The notes under the pieces: generated by a model
The model's database searches: none
The model's input: only the letters and a program-made list of their open reading frames with translations
Told to the model about the DNA's origin: nothing
In this document: one piece after another, positions 22,646 through 30,767 of the stretch
Position numbering within the stretch: position 1 is the stretch's first letter
Layout: every line of letters starts with the position of its first letter
Assembly: GCA_023449275.1 (NCBI GenBank)
Contig: JAEXJM010000055.1
Location: 1-30,767, forward strand
Length of the DNA stretch: 30,767 nucleotides
Source: Pseudomonadota bacterium
Lineage (GTDB): Bacteria; Pseudomonadota; Gammaproteobacteria; Burkholderiales; Burkholderiaceae_D
Direction of reading: 5' to 3'
Translations under genes and position numbers: made by a program

Positions 22646-25255
22646 TCAGTTCGGCAGATGCAGACGGGTGATTTCCCTGGCAGACAGTGTCGGACTGACC
22701 AGATAGCCCTGATATTCGTCGCACCCGATTTCTTTCAGTAGTGTTGCCTGATCCGATGTTTCGACTCCTCCAGCCGAGACTTTCAGGTTGAGGTTTTTTG
22801 CCATTGCGATAATCGCGCTGGCGACATCGGCATCGATGCTTTGTGTTCCAAGCGCATGGATGAAAGCAGGATCGATTTTGATTTTCTCGATCGGAACGCG
22901 TTTCAGATGACTGATGCTGGAACAGCCATTTCCAAAATTGTCCAGGGCAATCCTGACACCCATATTCCGGAGTTCGTTTAACAGGTCGATCACGGTACGG
23001 ATATTTTCCGTAATACTGCCTTCCGTTATTTGCAGTTCAAGAACGCCAGGTGTGAGACTGTTTTCTTCCAGGGCGTTTTTAATGGTGCCGAAGAGGTCTT
23101 TCTGCTTCAGCTGGATGGAAGACAGATTGATCGAGACGGTTTTGGAACATCCCTGATCTTTCCATTTCCTGGCCTGTCGGCAAGCCGTATTGATGACCCA
23201 TTCTCCAATGGGACCAATGAGTCCCGTATTTTCGGCAATTTCCAGAAACCGGGACGGTGTCAGAATGCCGAATTGGGGATGATTCCAGCGTAAAAACGCT
23301 TCCACACCGGTCATGTGCTGGTTGTGCATATCGATGATCGGCTGGTATTCCAGAAAGAAATCTTCATTTTTCAATGCGGTTTTGAGGTCTTCTTCCAGTT
23401 GCGAACGTTCGATCAGGTGCAAATTCATTTCAGCATTGAAAAACTGGTAGGCATTTCTGCCGTTTTCCTTGGCATGATACATGGCCGTGTCGGCATTTTT
23501 CAGGAGAGTATCGATATCTCTGCCATCTTCCGGAAAAAGGGCGATTCCGATGGAAGGCGTGATTGACATCTCATAATTCTCGATCTGGTAATTCTGCGAC
23601 AGGGTGTGCATGATATTGTTGGCAACCATAGCTGCATCATCGACTTCACTGATATCGCTTAACAGGATAACGAATTCATCGCCACCCTGACGGCTGACTG
23701 TGTCGTTTTTGCGGACGCATTGGGTGAGCCGCTGGGCAACCTGTTGTAATAGCCGGTCTCCGATAGCATGACCCAGAGTGTCGTTGATGTGCTTGAACTT
23801 GTCGAGATCGAGGAACATCACAGCCGCACGGCGGTGATTGCGTTCAGCAGCGATCAGCGTTTGTCCGAGCCGGTCAAGCAACAGGATGCGGTTGGGCAAC
23901 CCGGTCAGGAAATCGTGTTCGATCATGTAACGGGTATGGTCTTCCAGAAAATCGTTCTGGTTGATATCGAGCAGGACACCGATATAACTGATGATTTTTT
24001 CATCCATGTCGCGCACGATCTTGATGGTCAGATAAGTCGGTTCAATCCGCTGTTCACGGTTCTTTTCGAATTTGGCCATTTCTTCATGGTCGGTGCAAAT
24101 AATGACGTCGCAAAGCTGGCTGTAGCAACTTGAATCTGAAACTCCGGGTTGCAGGTACCAGGGCTTGTTTGCCATGATCTTTTCCTGTGACAGACCGGTC
24201 ATACGGGTGAACTGGTAGTTGACGACAGTAATCCGTCCAGTCTGATCAGCAATGAAAATGCCGTCCCGGTTGTTTTCAAAAAGGCTGCTGGCTATGGCAA
24301 GCGCTTTCTCGGTTGTCTTGTGTGACGTGATATCCTGGACACAACCTTCGAGCAGAATGGTGGAAGGAGCCTTTTCCTCAATCAGAAAGCATTTCCAGTT
24401 GACCCATGCAAAATCACCGTTTGGTTTATTTATCCTGATTTCGATGTCGAACATGATTTTGCTGTTGATGGCTGACCGGAGCGCACCGCGGATTTTTTCA
24501 ATACTGTCAGGATGGACGGTGTCGATAAACTGGGCAAAACCGATATCGGCGAAAGACACGAAACCCAGAATATCGCCTCCTTTGTCGGAAAAATGAAAAC
24601 GCAGCGATTCGATAGATTCTTTTTTCGACAGTGAGGCTTTCCAGAGCCCTATTTCCGAGTGTTCTATGGCTATGCGATAGAGCTGGCTGTCTTTCTGCAG
24701 TTGCTGTGCCCTGGTTTCTTCCCTGCCCAGTTTTTCCTTTTCGTCGGTGATGTCTTCCAGGGAAAGAAGAAGATTCAGGTTTTTATCGTCGGAAAAACTC
24801 TTCATTCGGAAGATTTTCTGGTTTTTGTGAATCTGGCCTTCCCATATGGAATGGTTCCGGCTGTTTTTCGGTTTTTTCGTGACCGTTTTGAATGAATCCC
24901 TGTCGGCTTTTTTCAGATGATCGGCAAAATAAGTGTGTTCCAGCCTGACAGGTGTTTGTTCCAGCAGGCGGGCTGCAGCGTAATTGGCCTTGATGATTTT
25001 TCCTGAGCTGTCGAGCACGAGCATGGCTGCAGGTACTTTTTCAAACAGGCGCCGGTAATCTGTCCGGCTGTTTTCCGAAAACAAAGGGTCGGTTCCCGAA
25101 GAGGATGCAAAAAGATTATTGTCCGGATTGGTGTCAGCCAGAAACAGGTCATCCGGCACCGTATCTCCCTGAATGTTGCCGGATGAGATATCGCCTTCAT
25201 TTTTAAGGAATTCAGGAGGATTGCCTGACTGTTTCTCGGGATTATCGTTTCGCAT
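22646..25255 (-). CDS. PAS-GGDEF-EAL protein with degenerate EAL domain
   Basis: An 869-residue soluble protein without membrane segments. An acidic N-terminus (1-65) is followed by three PAS-like domains at about 66-170, 190-310 and 318-432, then GGDEF at about 445-610 and EAL at about 620-869. The cyclase motif GGDEF is intact at 524-528, with an inhibitory RKND I-site at 515-518, five residues before it. The EAL domain keeps Glu652 (EAF), Asn710, Asp772, Glu832 and Gln849 but has Gln742 in place of the metal-binding Glu and Asn773 in place of the second Asp of DDFG. It is therefore probably a diguanylate cyclase whose EAL part binds but does not cleave cyclic di-GMP. PAS ligands are unknown. 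It stands alone. Confidence 0.9.
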   Translation of the reverse strand: MRNDNPEKQSGNPPEFLKNEGDISSGNIQGDTVPDDLFLADTNPDNNLFASSSGTDPLFSENSRTDYRRLFEKVPAAMLVLDSSGKIIKANYAAARLLEQTPVRLEHTYFADHLKKADRDSFKTVTKKPKNSRNHSIWEGQIHKNQKIFRMKSFSDDKNLNLLLSLEDITDEKEKLGREETRAQQLQKDSQLYRIAIEHSEIGLWKASLSKKESIESLRFHFSDKGGDILGFVSFADIGFAQFIDTVHPDSIEKIRGALRSAINSKIMFDIEIRINKPNGDFAWVNWKCFLIEEKAPSTILLEGCVQDITSHKTTEKALAIASSLFENNRDGIFIADQTGRITVVNYQFTRMTGLSQEKIMANKPWYLQPGVSDSSCYSQLCDVIICTDHEEMAKFEKNREQRIEPTYLTIKIVRDMDEKIISYIGVLLDINQNDFLEDHTRYMIEHDFLTGLPNRILLLDRLGQTLIAAERNHRRAAVMFLDLDKFKHINDTLGHAIGDRLLQQVAQRLTQCVRKNDTVSRQGGDEFVILLSDISEVDDAAMVANNIMHTLSQNYQIENYEMSITPSIGIALFPEDGRDIDTLLKNADTAMYHAKENGRNAYQFFNAEMNLHLIERSQLEEDLKTALKNEDFFLEYQPIIDMHNQHMTGVEAFLRWNHPQFGILTPSRFLEIAENTGLIGPIGEWVINTACRQARKWKDQGCSKTVSINLSSIQLKQKDLFGTIKNALEENSLTPGVLELQITEGSITENIRTVIDLLNELRNMGVRIALDNFGNGCSSISHLKRVPIEKIKIDPAFIHALGTQSIDADVASAIIAMAKNLNLKVSAGGVETSDQATLLKEIGCDEYQGYLVSPTLSAREITRLHLPN

Positions 25256-25422
25256 ATGTCCGGGTGTGAAAATACCGTCCAGGTGGCACAGGAAAAATCC
25301 CCGTGCGGCACTTGTACTGACAAACCGTTTTTTCCATGAAATGGAGCAGTCAGTCCTGTTTCACGGGCAGTCTGTGAGGTATTGAATCACATCTCGCGAA
25401 AAGCTGAACAAATAAATGCAGG

Positions 25423-27741
25423 TTATTTGATGTTTTCGAGACCTGTCGGGGTAAAACGGCTTTCTACGGCCTTGCCTTTTCGTGCGCGTTTGCCTGCATA
25501 GGATTCCAGGACGTTTCCTGCAATCCGGACTTCATAACGGTTGTCGTTTCGGGCCTTGCAAACAACGATACAGCCACTGTCACCGACGGACAAGGTTGCC
25601 CTGATTTTTTCACCGGTATCCAGTCCCATCAGAATGACGCCATGGCCGCCTGAAGAGAGGGTGCGTAGTTCTCCAATGTCAAAAAGAAGGAAACGGCCTT
25701 TTTCAGACAGGACACCGATCCATTTGTCTTCGGCCAGAATGGCAAGCGGAGGGAGCAGGGTTTCGTCTTTTTCCAGCGAAATGAATGATTTGCCGTTGCG
25801 AACCCGGCTCATCATGTCCGACATTTTTGCATGAAAGCCGTATCCGGAACTCATTGAGAGCAAAACAGATGTATTTTGTGATCCGGCGAAATACTGAATA
25901 ATGGTTTCGTCAATGCCGATTTCGACAAATGTCGTGATCGGCATGCCGTCACCACGGCCTCCGGGCAACTGGTGGACGGGAATGGTATAGATTCTGCCGG
26001 TTGAGGAAAAAGCCAGCAGGAAATCCGTAGTACGGCATTCGAAACAGGACATCAAACCGTCACCGGATTTGAAGGTAACGGCGGAAAGGTTGAGAGCATG
26101 CCCGGTACGCTGGCGAACCCAGCCATTCTGCGAAATGATGACGGTTACCGGTTCGTCGATGATTTTCTGTTCGGCGGTTGCCTTTTCGGCTTCCTCGATC
26201 AGGGTACGGCGGGAATCACCGTATTTTTTACGGTCGGCTTCGATTTCCCTGATGATCAGCCGTTTCATTGAAGACGGGTTATCGAGCAGGTCATGCAGTT
26301 TTTCCTTTTCCTTGCGCAGCTCGGCGAGTTCCTGCTCGATTTTTATTTTTTCCAGCCGTGCCAGTTGGCGCAAGCGGATCTCGAGAATATCTTCAGCCTG
26401 CCGTTCCGACAGATGGAATGCCTCGATCAGGGCTTCTTTCGGTTCATCCGATTCGCGGATGATGCGGATAACGGCATCGATGTTCAGTAATACGGTTTCA
26501 CGGCCTTCGAGAATGTGGATACGGTCGTCTACCCGGCCCAGTCGCCAGTTCGTCCTGCGAGTTACTGTGGCGAAACGGAAATCGATCCATTCAAGGAGGA
26601 TGTCTGCCAGTCCCTTCTGACGCGGACGCCCATCGATTCCGATCATGACCAGGTTGACCGGCGCATTGCATTCGAGCGAGGTATGCGCCAGCAGGGTTTG
26701 CATGAATTCATCCGGATTGATGCGTTTCGATTTCGGTTCCAGTACGATACGAACCGGCGCGTCACGGCTGGCTTCGTCACGGATGGTATCGAGTATTCCC
26801 AAAAACTGTTGTTTCAAGGCGACTTGTTCAGCAGAGAGCGTTTTTTTGCCAGTGCGTACTTTCGGATTGGTGATTTCCTCGATTTCCTCAAGCACTTTCT
26901 GTGCGGAGGTACCCGGTGGCAATTCGGTCACGACCGCCTGCCATTGTCCCCGGGCCAGTTCCTCGATTTTCCAGCGGGCCCGTACTTTCAGGCTGCCACG
27001 GCCGTTTTCATAAATTTCAGAAATGGCAGAAGGTGCCGTGATGATTTGTCCGCCTCCCGGAAAATCCGGGCCGGGGAGGATTTCCATCAATTCGGAATGG
27101 GTGATGGAAGGGTTGCGGATCATCGCAACCGCAGCCTGTGCCACTTCATTCAGGTTGTGTGAGGGTATTTCTGTCGCCAGACCGACAGCGATGCCCGATG
27201 CGCCATTAAGGAGAGTGACAGGAAGTCTGGCCGGCAAGAGTTTCGGTTCTCTGGTGGAACCATCGTAATTGTCCTGGAATTCAACGGTTCCCTGACCGAG
27301 TTCTTCAAGTAATAATTCAGCTATCGGTGTCAGGCGTGCTTCGGTATATCGCATTGCAGCAGCACCGTCCCCATCGCGTGAACCGAAATTGCCATGACCG
27401 TCGATCAGTGGATAACGCAAGGAGAAATCCTGTGCCATACGCACCAGTGCATCGTAAACGGACTGGTCGCCATGAGGGTGCAGTTTGCCCAGAACATCGC
27501 CGACGACAGCGGCTGATTTACGTGGTTTTGCGGATGAATCGAGCCGCAATTCATTCATTGCATACAAAATGCGGCGCTGGACCGGTTTCTGTCCATCACA
27601 TACATCGGGAAGGGCACGGCCTTTGACGACGGAAATCGCATAATCCAGATAGGCGCGCTCGGCAAAGCTGGCGAGCATCAGGCTTTCTTTGGGTTCGTCA
27701 TCCGGCGGCAACGGATCGAAAAGCGTAGGTTGTTCAGTCAT
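25423..27741 (-). CDS. parC: DNA topoisomerase IV subunit A
   Basis: A 772-residue ParC that cuts and rejoins DNA to unlink daughter chromosomes. The catalytic Tyr132 lies in AAMRYTEARL, and PVQRRILYAM and HPHGD give the winged-helix part. The position equal to E. coli Ser80 is Gln (GDQSVYD, 91-97) and Glu84 is Asp; I believe that this is normal for Burkholderiales. The C-terminal half has a shortened beta-pinwheel. It starts 20 bp after the parE stop and is clearly co-transcribed. After the stop at 25423 no good terminator is visible before the next gene. Confidence 0.96.
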   Translation of the reverse strand: MTEQPTLFDPLPPDDEPKESLMLASFAERAYLDYAISVVKGRALPDVCDGQKPVQRRILYAMNELRLDSSAKPRKSAAVVGDVLGKLHPHGDQSVYDALVRMAQDFSLRYPLIDGHGNFGSRDGDGAAAMRYTEARLTPIAELLLEELGQGTVEFQDNYDGSTREPKLLPARLPVTLLNGASGIAVGLATEIPSHNLNEVAQAAVAMIRNPSITHSELMEILPGPDFPGGGQIITAPSAISEIYENGRGSLKVRARWKIEELARGQWQAVVTELPPGTSAQKVLEEIEEITNPKVRTGKKTLSAEQVALKQQFLGILDTIRDEASRDAPVRIVLEPKSKRINPDEFMQTLLAHTSLECNAPVNLVMIGIDGRPRQKGLADILLEWIDFRFATVTRRTNWRLGRVDDRIHILEGRETVLLNIDAVIRIIRESDEPKEALIEAFHLSERQAEDILEIRLRQLARLEKIKIEQELAELRKEKEKLHDLLDNPSSMKRLIIREIEADRKKYGDSRRTLIEEAEKATAEQKIIDEPVTVIISQNGWVRQRTGHALNLSAVTFKSGDGLMSCFECRTTDFLLAFSSTGRIYTIPVHQLPGGRGDGMPITTFVEIGIDETIIQYFAGSQNTSVLLSMSSGYGFHAKMSDMMSRVRNGKSFISLEKDETLLPPLAILAEDKWIGVLSEKGRFLLFDIGELRTLSSGGHGVILMGLDTGEKIRATLSVGDSGCIVVCKARNDNRYEVRIAGNVLESYAGKRARKGKAVESRFTPTGLENIK

Positions 27742-27761
27742 GGTGTCCTGTTTTCAGTATT

Positions 27762-29735
27762 CTAGATATCGGCTTCGGCTTCGTTACCGTGTTCTTCCAT
27801 CCAGCTTCGGCGGGCCGCTGCCTCGCCTTTGCCCATCAGCATCTGGAAACGTTTTTGAGACTGCTCACGTGAAAAAGTCCCCAATGTAATGGGAAGCAAC
27901 CGGCGGGTGTCAGGATTCAAGGTCGTTTCCCACAGTTGTTCGGCATTCATCTCACCGAGTCCCTTGAAACGGGATATGCCCAAAGCGCTGTCCTTGACGC
28001 CTTCGCTTTTGAGTTTTTCCAGTATGCCATTCAGTTCCGAGTCGTCCAGTGCATACAGTTTCTGTATGGGTTTTTTGCCTCGGGCCGGAGCATCGATCCG
28101 ATAAAGCGGAGGGCGTGCGACACAGATATTGCCGTTTTCGATCAGTTTCGGGAAATGGCGGAAAAAGAGAGTCAACAACAGCACCTGAATGTGTGAACCG
28201 TCCACGTCGGCATCGGAAAGAATGCAGATTTTGCCGTAGCGCAGTCCCGACAGGTCAGGCTCGTCGCTGGGGCCATGTGGATCGACGCCGATGGCAACCG
28301 AGATATCGTGGATTTCCTGATTGGCGAAAAGCCGGTCTTTTTCGGTTTCCCATGAATTCAATACCTTGCCGCGTAACGGCAAAATGGCCTGAAATTCCTT
28401 GTCACGTCCCATTTTGGCTGAACCGCCAGCAGAATCGCCTTCGACCAGAAAGAGTTCATTTCGGCTGATGTCATGGGATTCACAATCGGTCAGTTTGCCG
28501 GGCAGGACAGCTACGGCGGACGCTTTTTTCTTTTCGACTTTTTGCAGCTGGCGCATGCGCGACTGGGCCTGCCTGATGACCAGTTCGGCCAGCTTGCGTC
28601 CATATTCGACGTTCTGGTGCAGCCAGGTCTCAAATGCCGGTTTGACAAAGTGCGATACCAGCCGGACGGCGTCACGCGAATTCAGGCGTTCCTTGATCTG
28701 ACCCTGAAACTGGGGGTCGAGCACTTTGGCGGACAGGACAAAGGAGACGCGGGCAAACACGTCCTCCGGCAAGAGACGGATGCCTTTGGGCAACAGGGAG
28801 TGTATTTCTGCAAAGCTTTTGACGGCATTGAACAGGCCGTCGCGCAGGCCACTCTCATGTGTGCCGCCGGCTGTCGTCGGAATCAGGTTGACGAAGGATT
28901 CACGGATCAACGCGCCTTCCGGTGTCCATGCGATAACCCATGCCGCACCTTCGCCGTCGGCAAAACCTTCGTTTTCCTGATCGGCGTAATGTTCTCCTTC
29001 GAAAAGCGGGATGACGGTTTCTTCGCCGTTTGTCAGTTCCAGCGCTTCGGTGAGATAGCCGAGCAGGCCTTTTTCATAATGCCAGACATCGGTTTCGCCG
29101 GTTTTTTCGTTGTGGAGCTCGACATGAACTCCCGGCAGCAGAATGGCTTTCGAACGCAAAAGATGTTTGAGTTCTGCCAGAGGGATCGTCATGGAATCGA
29201 AGTATTTCGAGTCCGGCCAGATCGTGACACGGGTTCCTGATTTTTTTTCACCCCGGGCAATCGGGCGTGATGTCAGGGCTTCGGTGACTTCGCCGTCGGT
29301 GAATGCGATCTGGTGAAATTCCCTGTCGCGCCAGACGGAAACTTCGATCCGTTTTGACAGGGCGTTGGTGACCGAGACGCCGACACCATGCAAGCCACCG
29401 GAAAAAGCGTAGGCATTTTCTCCGCCCTTGGTGAATTTGCCTCCGGAGTGCAGGCGCGTGAAAACGATTTCAACAGTCGATACTTTTTCTTCAGGGTGCA
29501 TTCCCACAGGAATGCCACGACCGTCGTCTTCAACACCGATACTGCCGTCAGCATTCAGGGTGACGCTGATATTTTTGCAGAATCCGCCAATCGCTTCATC
29601 CGATGCGTTGTCGATGACTTCGGTCACGATGTGAAGCGGGTTTTCAGTACGGGTATACATTCCGGGACGCTGGCGTACCGGTTCGAGTCCTTTTAAGACT
29701 CTGATCGAGGCTTCGCTGTATTCTTTAAGAGCCAT
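27762..29735 (-). CDS. parE: DNA topoisomerase IV subunit B
   Basis: A 657-residue GHKL ATPase subunit of topoisomerase IV. The ATP site is visible as EVIDNASDEA (39-48), DDGRGIPVG (70-78) and GLHGVGVSVTNAL (114-126). The Toprim motifs EGDSAGG (432-438) and DADVDGS (508-514) bind magnesium. ParE rather than GyrB is indicated by the length, the lack of the GyrB insert, and its pairing with parC downstream. The promoter lies somewhere in 29736-29900, where I found no convincing hexamers; a GGAACAG box is the only ribosome binding candidate. Confidence 0.95.
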   Translation of the reverse strand: MALKEYSEASIRVLKGLEPVRQRPGMYTRTENPLHIVTEVIDNASDEAIGGFCKNISVTLNADGSIGVEDDGRGIPVGMHPEEKVSTVEIVFTRLHSGGKFTKGGENAYAFSGGLHGVGVSVTNALSKRIEVSVWRDREFHQIAFTDGEVTEALTSRPIARGEKKSGTRVTIWPDSKYFDSMTIPLAELKHLLRSKAILLPGVHVELHNEKTGETDVWHYEKGLLGYLTEALELTNGEETVIPLFEGEHYADQENEGFADGEGAAWVIAWTPEGALIRESFVNLIPTTAGGTHESGLRDGLFNAVKSFAEIHSLLPKGIRLLPEDVFARVSFVLSAKVLDPQFQGQIKERLNSRDAVRLVSHFVKPAFETWLHQNVEYGRKLAELVIRQAQSRMRQLQKVEKKKASAVAVLPGKLTDCESHDISRNELFLVEGDSAGGSAKMGRDKEFQAILPLRGKVLNSWETEKDRLFANQEIHDISVAIGVDPHGPSDEPDLSGLRYGKICILSDADVDGSHIQVLLLTLFFRHFPKLIENGNICVARPPLYRIDAPARGKKPIQKLYALDDSELNGILEKLKSEGVKDSALGISRFKGLGEMNAEQLWETTLNPDTRRLLPITLGTFSREQSQKRFQMLMGKGEAAARRSWMEEHGNEAEADI

Positions 29736-30045
29736 ATTGTTTACTGTTCCAATACTCCATTATCTTCGGCAGAAAAGGTTTTATTTCCCGATAAATCGCC
29801 CGATTTTACCGTTTTCAATATCCTGTGCAAAAGATCAGGTCCATCTTTTTGAGAAGGATTAAATGCCGGTTTTTCAAAAAGGATGCCTGAGCGGTTTGTG
29901 GCAAAAAACGAGTATAAGACATTTTCCTTTCATTTTTCCTGTGTTCATGCCGTCTGGAAAGCATGTAACCGGAAGTTTTTCATTCGGCGTTTTGCATTTT
30001 GAAAAGCTTACTTATTGATATTATTGGAATTCTGACAGACTCGCA

Positions 30046-30074
30046 TTGCAGGATGCGCATGTATTGTATATAAT
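30046..30074 (+). promoter_or_regulatory. Sigma-70 promoter of the rimP-nusA operon
   Basis: TTGCAG (30046-30051) and a perfect TATAAT (30069-30074) are separated by 17 bp. Transcription would start near 30081 and give a leader of about 160 nt before rimP. The remaining part of 29736-30045 shows nothing else I recognise. Confidence 0.7.
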
Positions 30075-30134
30075 GGGAAACTTATTACGGTTTCGTCCAT
30101 TTTCTGGATGGCACTGGCGCTTTGAATTTTGATT

Positions 30135-30158
30135 ATGGGCTTTAGCCCATTTTTTTTT
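30135..30158 (+). terminator. Attenuator-like terminator in the rimP leader
   Basis: ATGGGC (30135-30140) and GCCCAT (30145-30150) form a stem with a TTTA loop, followed by eight T residues. It lies about 55 nt after the predicted start of transcription and 80 nt before the rimP start. It could be an attenuator or the end of a short RNA of about 78 nt. Confidence 0.7.
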
Positions 30159-30240
30159 CATTTTTCATGCCGAAGTGTCACTAACAACATGATTTTCCTC
30201 CACTTGGAGGGATTCGAATGAATAGAAACGGGAGCGGATT

Positions 30241-30729
30241 TTGTTGCAGGAACTGATTGAAAAAACGGTAAATGGCTGCGGGTACGATCTGGTCGATCTG
30301 GAACGGGTGCAGGGAAACCTGTTGCGCGTCTATATCGATTTCAAATCCGAAGAAGCCGATCGCGGCAATATCACGCTGGAGGATTGCGAAAAGGTCAGCC
30401 GTCAGCTGTCACATGTTTTGATGGTTGAGGATGTCGATTATGACCGGCTTGAAGTTTCTTCGCCCGGTCTTGATCGCCCTTTGAAGAAATTCGCCGATTT
30501 CGTTCGTTTTGTTGGAATGGAAGCGCACGTCAAACTGCGCAAACCGGTTGCCGGAATGGCGAATCGAAAGACTTTCCAGGGAATTCTGCTTGAGCCGGAG
30601 GGAGATGAACTGGCTCTGGAATTCGAAGGCAAGGACAAAGATAACAATTCCGTTTTGCATTTTACAATCGCTGATATAGATAAGGCACATTTGGTGCCGC
30701 AGGTGAATTTTAGGAGCCGTAAAGCATGA
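30241..30729 (+). CDS. rimP: Ribosome maturation factor RimP
   Basis: A 162-residue protein needed for 30S subunit maturation. The N-terminus LQELIEKTVNGCGYDLVDLE and the central VEDVDYDRLEVSSPGLDRPL are RimP signatures; the C-terminal SH3-like domain ends HLVPQVNF. The start must be a TTG at 30241: GGAG lies 6 nt before it, an in-frame TAG lies at 30223-30225, and no ATG or GTG comes between. The rare start suggests limited translation. It overlaps nusA in ATGA fashion, so the two are coupled, as in the usual rimP-nusA-infB operon. Confidence 0.95.
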   Translation: MLQELIEKTVNGCGYDLVDLERVQGNLLRVYIDFKSEEADRGNITLEDCEKVSRQLSHVLMVEDVDYDRLEVSSPGLDRPLKKFADFVRFVGMEAHVKLRKPVAGMANRKTFQGILLEPEGDELALEFEGKDKDNNSVLHFTIADIDKAHLVPQVNFRSRKA

Positions 30730-30767
30730 GTCTCGAAATTCTGCAATTGGTTGATGCGCTGGCGCGC
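30726..30767 (+). CDS. nusA: Transcription factor NusA, first 14 codons
   Basis: ATG 30726 overlaps the rimP TGA by 4 nt. The readable residues MSLEILQLVDALAR match the N-terminal opening of NusA, and rimP-nusA is a highly conserved order. The gene continues beyond the window. NusA binds RNA polymerase and shapes pausing, termination and antitermination; in E. coli it also represses its own operon. Confidence 0.85.
   Translation, partial: MSLEILQLVDALAR

Noticed and set aside
30208..30218. AGGGATTCGAA before rimP, identical to part of the tRNA-Ser T arm (minus strand)
   Set aside because: Only 11 bases, no acceptor-stem sequence beside it, and no integrase or element border nearby; best explained by chance, so not taken as an attachment site.

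Overview
The window looks like chromosomal DNA of a moderate-GC betaproteobacterium, most likely an Oxalobacteraceae member close to Oxalobacter. This rests on gene order (glyQ-glyS-gmhB-plsC-ygjP-gloA, pepN-fbp, parE-parC, rimP-nusA), a short H-NS-like protein of the betaproteobacterial type, and protein style. It is inference from recognised families; no database search was run.

Layout. (1) 1-3390: a large autotransporter whose 5' end lies outside the window, followed by an inverted-repeat terminator. (2) 3467-5845: an AT-richer graveyard on the minus strand, next to the 3' end of tRNA-Ser(GCU). It holds an integrase N-terminal fragment without a normal start codon, a Toprim/DUF3631 primase-helicase scattered over four ORFs, an ORF with an in-frame amber codon, and an iteron-like plus AT-palindrome region. 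I read it as the internally deleted remnant of a tRNA-linked integrative element. (3) 5846-7763: tRNA-Ser with promoter and terminator, a small HTH-like gene, 850 bp of gene-free but structured DNA, and a lone Mu-type HTH protein preceded by a helically phased repeat array. (4) 7894-13715: minus-strand housekeeping run glyQ, glyS, gmhB, plsC, ygjP, gloA. (5) 13980-18878: fbp and pepN as a probable operon, then galU, with terminators after fbp and galU. (6) 19429-22632: H-NS-like protein, solitary PIN-domain protein divergent from yaaA, a conserved hypothetical, RidA-family protein and a small lipoprotein. (7) 22646-25255: a PAS-GGDEF-EAL protein with intact cyclase motifs but missing EAL metal ligands. 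(8) 25423-29735: parE-parC, the topoisomerase IV operon. (9) 29736-30767: a promoter and attenuator-like leader in front of rimP and the first codons of nusA.

Most of the window is ordinary core genome. The parts worth a second look are the decayed element with its uniform -1 frame steps, the structured DNA at 6723-7275 in front of the Mu-type HTH gene, the degenerate EAL domain, and the rimP leader. I did not find a clearly new multi-gene system; the nearest candidate is the lone Mu-type regulator with its phased array and folded leader.
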